Below, piece after piece: positions 59,889-64,000 of a stretch of DNA of 64,000 nucleotides; position 1 is the first letter of the stretch; each line of letters opens with the position of its first letter. Source of the stretch: Mycosynbacter sp964593465 (GTDB taxonomy: Bacteria; Patescibacteriota; Saccharimonadia; Saccharimonadales; Saccharimonadaceae). The notes beneath the pieces are model-generated. The model searched no databases. It was given only the letters and a program-made list of their open reading frames with translations, and was not told where the DNA came from. The translations under genes and the position numbers were made by a program. The DNA is taken from positions 62,001-126,000 of the forward strand of contig CAZQJY010000002.1 in assembly GCA_964593465.1 (NCBI GenBank). Direction: 5' to 3'.

Positions 59889-60965
59889 TTATTTGGTTTT
59901 TTTGTCGCCGAGGCTCAGTGAGATCTTACGGCTATCTTTGTCGATATCAAGAATCACAAAGTCTTTGCGTTCGTTGAGAGTGAAGACTTTCTCTGGATCT
60001 GCGTCATCACCACCACCAAGCTCAGAAATGTGCACGAGTGCCTCGATAGCTGGGCTAATCTGTACAAATGCACCAAACGGTGTAATGCGAGTTACAGTAC
60101 CCTCTACCTTGCTACCTTTCTTGAACTTATCAACTTCTGTAAGCCATGGGTCTTGTGTGAGCTGCTTCATGCTCAGGCTCAAGCGATCTTTATCGATTGC
60201 GATGATTTTTGCTTCGATGTTTTGACCAACTTTTACGTAGTCAGATGGATTGTTTACACGTTCCCAGCTGATTTCTGAGATGTGAATCAAACCTTCGATA
60301 CCATCGACGTTTACAAACGCACCGTAATCTACTACGCCTGTTACGACACCTGATACGCTATCGCCCACAGCAAGCTTCTCAAATCGTGCAGCCAAGCCAT
60401 CCTTAACCGCTTCTTTTTCAGAGAAGATAAGCTTATTTGCTTTACGGTCTGCATCCAGGATACGCACCTTGAGGTCCTTGCCAACCAGTACGTTGAGGCG
60501 CTGCAAGATCTCATCTTTGTCGCTGCTACCTACACGTGGGTAATGCTCAGCACTAAGCTGCGATACGGGCAAGAAGCCGCGAACGCCTTCGTATTCTACT
60601 AAGAGCCCACCGCGGTTGGCATCATATGGAGCTACAGTGATAACTTCACCGGCTTCCAGCTTAACTGCTACTTCTTCCCAGCCGCGATCTTTGGCCGCTT
60701 TACGCAAGCTCAGAAGCGACATACCATTGTCGAGCTCTGTATCTACCACACTCGCTGTTACCTCGTCACCCTCTGTGAGGCTACGCGCAAAGCCAACTTC
60801 GCGTCGTGGCACATAGCCTACGCCCTGTGCACCGAGGTCAATAAGTACTTCGTGTTTTTTTACGTTTAATACTGTACCAGTGATAACTTCACCGGCTGCA
60901 AGTTGCTTAACACTAGCTTCTGCGCCAGCGAGCAATTCATCCATTGTTATAGTGGCTTTTGCCAT
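59889..60965 (-). CDS. rpsA: 30S ribosomal protein bS1
   Basis: 358 residues with four S1 OB-fold repeats (about 16-85, 100-165, 185-255, 270-345). Each has the typical G-x-V-x-G start and GxxGFxP/GAFVxxxx strands (GLIHISEISWERVNNPSDY; GAFVQISPAIEALVHISELG). E. coli S1 has six repeats; four is common elsewhere. It has a strong promoter and a leader of about 125 nt that can form a hairpin with CTGCTA/TAGCAG, so regulation by S1 itself is conceivable. It lies upstream of infB on the same strand. Confidence 0.94.
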   Translation of the reverse strand: MAKATITMDELLAGAEASVKQLAAGEVITGTVLNVKKHEVLIDLGAQGVGYVPRREVGFARSLTEGDEVTASVVDTELDNGMSLLSLRKAAKDRGWEEVAVKLEAGEVITVAPYDANRGGLLVEYEGVRGFLPVSQLSAEHYPRVGSSDKDEILQRLNVLVGKDLKVRILDADRKANKLIFSEKEAVKDGLAARFEKLAVGDSVSGVVTGVVDYGAFVNVDGIEGLIHISEISWERVNNPSDYVKVGQNIEAKIIAIDKDRLSLSMKQLTQDPWLTEVDKFKKGSKVEGTVTRITPFGAFVQISPAIEALVHISELGGGDDADPEKVFTLNERKDFVILDIDKDSRKISLSLGDKKTK

Positions 60966-61088
60966 AATTAGTCTGCAACAACCCTGCTAACTTACTACCC
61001 CTGTAGCAGTTTAAATAGGGATGTCGCCACTCCTTCCTTACGTTGATATTTTTCCAGGGACAGTCAAAAGACCCTAAGATTATCTACT

Positions 61089-61117
61089 ATTGTACTTCAA
61101 GAGGTCGAAAAAGTCAA
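61089..61117 (-). promoter_or_regulatory. promoter of rpsA
   Basis: Minus-strand TTGACT (61117-61112), exactly 17 nt, TACAAT (61094-61089). It starts immediately behind the stop of the LPXTG-protein gene and gives a 5' leader of about 120 nt. Confidence 0.8.
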
Positions 61118-61119
61118 AA

Positions 61120-61626
61120 CTAACGGCGCTGGCCATAGTGGTAATACAGGTAGCCTGCACCGACAATCACCAAAAGTCCTGTTACCATACCAAGCAAATC
61201 CTCGACAGGTCCTGTGGTTGGCAATGCACTGCCCTGTGCGCCACCTGTACGCGCCATTGGACCGTCGCTATTCACTTGAGTCTCATCCTGATCCTGTGTT
61301 GCTGCCGCTTCTTGTTCTGCTGCAGCGCGCTCTTCAGCAAGCTTCTTGGCTTCTTCTTGAGCTTTTTCGCGAGCAGCTGTCTCTTCGGCTTCCTTATCGG
61401 TATCTTCCTGACCCTTATCAGCGTCTTGTGCAGTCTCTTTGCTATCTTCTGTCGACTGCTCTTCTGATTCTTGAGTTGCCACCTCCTCAGATGGAGGAGT
61501 AGTAATTTGTTGACTTGCACGATTTTTAGCAACAATAATAGCCCCTATCACCATAGCTGCAAGCAGTACGCTCACAATTGTGTATACGACTACTGATCCT
61601 GACTGACGCTGTCTCGAATATCCCAT
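61120..61626 (-). CDS. LPXTG-type sortase substrate protein
   Basis: 168 residues. An N-terminal hydrophobic signal/anchor (about 11-33) is followed by a long Glu/Ala/Lys/Gln-rich coiled-coil or disordered stalk (about 44-120). The C-terminus is a cell-wall sorting signal: LPTTG at 135-139, then a membrane helix (about 143-160) and a basic tail YGQRR. This is the layout for covalent attachment to peptidoglycan by sortase; no sortase gene is in the window. Start at ATG 61626 with AAAGGTGA upstream. Confidence 0.85.
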   Translation of the reverse strand: MGYSRQRQSGSVVVYTIVSVLLAAMVIGAIIVAKNRASQQITTPPSEEVATQESEEQSTEDSKETAQDADKGQEDTDKEAEETAAREKAQEEAKKLAEERAAAEQEAAATQDQDETQVNSDGPMARTGGAQGSALPTTGPVEDLLGMVTGLLVIVGAGYLYYHYGQRR

Positions 61627-61730
61627 AACTTCACCTTTCGTGCGCTCACTATGCACATTTGCATATATTATACTCTATTTCGTTGCAATATGCAAGATTT
61701 TTTGCGCTTTTTTTGTGCTACACTAGATAC

Positions 61731-62546
61731 ATGATCGTAGTGGTAGATACAGGCGGCACAAAGACACTTATTTCGTCTTTTACAAAAGGTGGCAAAATTG
61801 GCAAACAATTTACCTACCCCACTCCAAAAGACCCCGTAAAATATACACAGGTGCTCAAGCAAGCACTTGAATTAGAGTACAGTAACAAGCCAATTGGCTG
61901 TATCGTGATTGCCTTACCGGGAATCATTGACGACCAAATTGCACAATGGTGTCCAAATCTTGGCTGGAGAAACTTTGATCTCAAAAAAGCACTGGGCAAA
62001 ATCCTTGGTGGCGCACCTATATACGTTGAAAACGATGCTAATCTAGCAGGGCTTGCCGAAGCACGCTTGCTCAAACCCCTGCCAGATTTTGCGTTATACG
62101 TCACTGTCAGCACTGGTATTGGCACGGGATTCATCGACAAAGGCAACATCTCAAATGGCCTGCGCATTAGCGAAGGTGGCCATATGCTCGTCGAGTACGA
62201 CGGCAAGGTACGTGAGTGGGAAAGCTTTGCTAGCGGTCGCGCCATCAAAGACACCTATGGCAAATATGCCCGCGATATCACTAGCAAACGTGCATGGCGG
62301 CATATTGCCGACCGTATTAGCCGTGGCTTTTTGGCCATAATACCACTCACACAGCCAGATATCATTGTCTTTGGAGGTAGCATCGGCACACATTTCGACA
62401 AATATGGCGATACGCTCGCCAAACTGCTTGATGAGCGCCTACCTCCACACATTGTTCGCCCCGCACTCATTCAGGCTCGGCACCCAGAACACGCCGTAAT
62501 CTACGGAGGCTATTACTATGCACACGACATTATCTCTGGCAAATAA
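61731..62546 (+). CDS. ROK family sugar kinase-like protein
   Basis: Actin/hexokinase-fold protein of 271 residues: the ATP phosphate-binding motif VVVDTGGTKTLISSF at the N-terminus, YVENDANLAGLAEA, VTVSTGIGTGFI and FGGSIG near the end. Catalytic Asp is in VENDANL. The ROK zinc motif CxCGxxGCxE is absent (EYDGKVREWESFASGRAI instead), so it is a zinc-free or altered member. ATG 61731 is taken because TACACT (61719-61724) leaves 6 nt to it. Probable glucokinase or N-acetylglucosamine-type kinase; substrate unproved. Confidence 0.82.
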   Translation: MIVVVDTGGTKTLISSFTKGGKIGKQFTYPTPKDPVKYTQVLKQALELEYSNKPIGCIVIALPGIIDDQIAQWCPNLGWRNFDLKKALGKILGGAPIYVENDANLAGLAEARLLKPLPDFALYVTVSTGIGTGFIDKGNISNGLRISEGGHMLVEYDGKVREWESFASGRAIKDTYGKYARDITSKRAWRHIADRISRGFLAIIPLTQPDIIVFGGSIGTHFDKYGDTLAKLLDERLPPHIVRPALIQARHPEHAVIYGGYYYAHDIISGK

Positions 62547-62979
62547 ACTCGCTAAAGCCTATCCTAACCTCACGTTTACCCAGGGTGAACACGCTCACTG
62601 GTCTCCCGATAAGCAAACAGTCTACTACAGTCTTAGAGAATCACACGCAGCATGGGTGCTCCTGCACGAAGCAGCACATGGACTACTAGGTCACACGAAC
62701 TACAATCGAGACATAGAGCTCCTTACTATAGAGCGAGATGCTTGGCAATATGCCGCACACACATTAGCACCACAATTCAACCTTTCAATCGACCCAGAGT
62801 TTGTCGAAACCCAGCTAGACACCTACCGCGATTGGCTTCATGCTAAAAGCACTTGCACTACCTGTCAGAGCAACGGTATCGAACATGCTAAGCACCGCTA
62901 CCAGTGCCTACACTGCGGCAGTACATGGCGTGTCAATACTGGCATAGACGTACACATTCGTCGATTTGCCACAGCCTAA
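62518..62979 (+). CDS. zincin-like metallopeptidase with C-terminal zinc ribbon
   Basis: 153 residues. HEAAH at 50-54 is the zincin zinc site (ImmA/IrrE-like arrangement, helix followed by IERDAWQYA). The C-terminal part has two Cys pairs (C113/C116 and C130/C133), making a zinc ribbon. It overlaps the ROK gene by 29 bases. It may be a regulatory peptidase that removes a DNA-bound repressor, but this is inference from the IrrE/ImmA likeness. Confidence 0.72.
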   Translation: MHTTLSLANKLAKAYPNLTFTQGEHAHWSPDKQTVYYSLRESHAAWVLLHEAAHGLLGHTNYNRDIELLTIERDAWQYAAHTLAPQFNLSIDPEFVETQLDTYRDWLHAKSTCTTCQSNGIEHAKHRYQCLHCGSTWRVNTGIDVHIRRFATA

Positions 62980-62983
62980 TAGC

Positions 62984-63017
62984 AAATACACCTCTCACTT
63001 ACTGGAGAGGTGTATTT
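62984..63017. terminator. bidirectional intrinsic terminator
   Basis: A 13-bp perfect stem AAATACACCTCTC/GAGAGGTGTATTT with an 8-nt loop and TTTTG after it. It separates the convergent metallopeptidase gene (plus) and KGG-type gene (minus). Confidence 0.88.
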
Positions 63018-63041
63018 TGTGTACTTATTATGTAGTCGCTA

Positions 63042-63254
63042 CTACGCAGCTTGTACTGCGTCGGCCTTTTTACGTCGACGAGAGATTCGTCCGCCCTTAG
63101 CACCAGCAATGCGAGCTAGCTCTGGGTTGGCCGCAAAGCCGCCTGTGCGGCCCTTTTTGCCGCCCATTGCTCCAATGCGTGCATAAAAATCTTTACCGTG
63201 TTTTGCTTTGTTAGTTGCCGCAGCTTTTGTGCCGCCTGTTTTGGTACCTGCCAT
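63042..63254 (-). CDS. small basic KGG-repeat protein
   Basis: 70 residues, strongly basic, with KGG-type repeats: GAMGGKKGRTGGF and AGAKGGRISRRRKK. The KGG motif family (PF10685) is known from stress-induced proteins of the GsiB/Con-10 kind. ATG 63254 is chosen over 63293. Basic Gly/Lys/Arg content and small size would also fit a nucleoid or RNA-binding peptide. Terminator at 62984 downstream. Confidence 0.6.
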   Translation of the reverse strand: MAGTKTGGTKAAATNKAKHGKDFYARIGAMGGKKGRTGGFAANPELARIAGAKGGRISRRRKKADAVQAA

Positions 63255-63415
63255 ACTCCGCAAGTTCTCCTCATGTATTAAAAAGATTTCCACATAGCAT
63301 ACGCCGTGGAAACCCTCGTTATTACCTCACACATGATATGTGTATGCTTTCAATATATCATAGCTTTAGCTTTTTGTCAACATTTACAATAAGCATTTTT
63401 GTTGTGAAAAAAGTA

Positions 63416-63444
63416 TTGCACTTATGCTCTGGGTGCTATATTAT
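63416..63444 (+). promoter_or_regulatory. promoter of a candidate small RNA
   Basis: TTGCAC at 63416-63421, exactly 17 nt, TATTAT at 63439-63444 on the plus strand. No plus-strand open frame follows; instead there is a structured segment ending in a terminator at 63526-63563. Confidence 0.7.
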
Positions 63445-63450
63445 AGAAAT

Positions 63451-63563
63451 AAGTTCAGCAATGAGCTAACAGTGGCACCTGTTAGGATAGATATCAAAAT
63501 TAGTTATCTCTCCACCACAAACTGCAACTACGACCCGATCTGCGAGACGGGTCGTAGTTTAGT
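63451..63563 (+). ncRNA. candidate structured small RNA, about 113 nt
   Basis: Bounded by the 63416 promoter and a strong terminator. Three hairpins: CTAACAG/CTGTTAG (63466-63472 with 63479-63485); GGATAGATA/TATCTCTCC with one mismatch (63485-63493 with 63505-63513, sharing base 63485); and the terminator AACTACGACCCG/CGGGTCGTAGTT (63526-63537 with 63548-63559) followed by TTTAGTTT. A C/A-rich unpaired linker lies between hairpins 2 and 3. The T-rich end is on the plus strand only, so it is not the terminator of the minus-strand gene at 63598. It does not look like 4.5S, 6S, tmRNA or RNase P RNA. Confidence 0.6.
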
Positions 63564-63597
63564 TTCTTTCATCAGTCAGTAGCATTTCTGATACTTA

Positions 63598-64000
63598 TTA
63601 AAGAGAAGAGCTGGAAAGCATCTGAGCCACACGTCCTATGCGCTGCCCTCGACTAAGATACTTATTTGCCAGCTGTGTATTGATACGATGCTGATTGACA
63701 GCTTCTTGTGGCATCGGGAAAGGATATATCTGGGCATTTTTTGGCTTTTCAAGAGTTTCGTAAAGCTCAGGCTTTAGACCTTGTTGGTTCGCTAACTTCA
63801 TGCGATATGCTTCAGCATGACCCACAAACAGCACCCTGCCGGCTGTAAATGCAGCTAGTAGCATAGAACCCGCCCTGATACGATCAGAAAACTCCGTAGC
63901 TGACTCACCGCCAGCTGCTACAATCTCCTCGTCACTTGCGGCATAAAACTCATCGACGGGTCGACCCTGAAAACTACCGCCATTACGCTCGTTGAGCTCG
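63598..64000 (-). CDS. histidine phosphatase (phosphoglycerate mutase-like), 5' end outside the window
   Basis: The frame is open without a start to the edge at 64000. The visible part (about 133 residues, starting ELNERNGGSFQGRP) has the histidine-phosphatase pattern: NERNGGSFQGRPVDEF (the LNERxxG block), a Glu in AGGESATEF, and the second catalytic His in RVLFVGHAEAYRMK. The N-terminal RHG motif must be upstream. Family members include phosphoglycerate mutases, cofactor phosphatases and small-molecule phosphatases, so the substrate cannot be given. Confidence 0.75.
   Translation of the reverse strand, partial: ELNERNGGSFQGRPVDEFYAASDEEIVAAGGESATEFSDRIRAGSMLLAAFTAGRVLFVGHAEAYRMKLANQQGLKPELYETLEKPKNAQIYPFPMPQEAVNQHRINTQLANKYLSRGQRIGRVAQMLSSSSL

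Noticed and set aside
63526..63563. Terminator of the histidine phosphatase gene
   Set aside because: The T-rich end follows the hairpin on the plus strand; on the minus strand the hairpin is followed by GCAGTTTGTGG without a T-run.
1..64000. CRISPR arrays, insertion sequences, prophage genes, tRNA or rRNA genes
   Set aside because: No direct-repeat arrays, transposases, integrases, T-loop/cloverleaf patterns or rRNA-like blocks were seen; intergenic regions are short and mostly explained.
1..64000. UGA recoded as glycine as in some candidate phyla
   Set aside because: TGA serves as a stop in several well-defined genes (rseP, the ABC ATPase overlap, the cupin), with the next gene starting at the same place.

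Overview
The window looks like a chromosome segment of a small-genome bacterium of the Candidate Phyla Radiation, most likely Candidatus Saccharibacteria (TM7). This is an inference from gene content and not a database match. The clues are tight, often overlapping genes; short versions of translation factors (198-residue EF-Ts, 592-residue IF2); a Cys-free bL31; many large lineage-specific membrane and surface proteins; and almost no biosynthetic genes. TGA is a normal stop here (for example in several ATGA overlaps), so the recoded-UGA lineages do not fit. I saw no rRNA, tRNA, CRISPR array, prophage or insertion sequence. Layout: 1-2479 (minus) is a membrane/translation operon, frr-uppS-rseP plus the start of one further gene. 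2616-5347 (plus) is a MacB-like ABC pair. 5421-6718 (minus) is rpsB-tsf. 6859-9874 holds an unknown gene and a membrane protein with a PE-PPE/cutinase-like hydrolase domain. 9921-13342 (plus) has a predicted membrane channel, bL31, prfA and prmC. 13339-20857 holds htrA, an LCP-family protein, lepB, parAB and bL21. 21025-30910 (minus) is mainly envelope: UDP-glucose pyrophosphorylase, a DUF916/WxL-like gene cluster, a CAP-domain protein and a very large frameshifted beta-helix/Ig-like surface protein. 31021-35157 is a GNAT-cupin-small ORF-ileS operon preceded by a complete transcriptional T-box. 35159-41971 (minus) runs through a VKOR pair, nrdR, ftsZ, ftsA, map, adk, yqeY and rpsU. 42110-48845 has recJ (carrying a palindromic in-frame insertion), a winged-helix protein, priA, a type IV pilin, def and fmt. 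48824-57918 (minus) contains two duplicated modules of a ~101-residue DUF5663-like protein followed by a 1171-1330-residue membrane protein. 58040-61626 has infB, rpsA and an LPXTG protein. 61731-64000 has a ROK kinase, two small genes, a strong candidate small RNA and a partial histidine phosphatase. Functionally, the window joins a translation/division core (frr, rpsB, tsf, prfA, prmC, ileS, def, fmt, map, infB, rpsA, rpsU, ftsA, ftsZ, parAB) to a heavy investment in envelope and secretion functions (rseP, htrA, lepB, LCP, pilin, LPXTG, WxL-like, CAP, giant scaffolds), as expected for a cell living attached to a host. Two features of expression stand out. Many genes have a -10 hexamer only 6-10 nt before the ATG, implying leaderless mRNAs. 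A second group has strong TTGAC-N17-TAnnnT promoters with longer leaders, mostly in front of surface proteins and ribosomal operons. The main candidates for undescribed biology are the modular scaffold family with exchangeable C-terminal domains (7823-9874, 48824-52339, 53614-57606) and its small partner proteins, the palindromic insertion in recJ, the promoter-terminator-bounded RNA at 63451-63563, and an NrdR with no zinc-ribbon cysteines.
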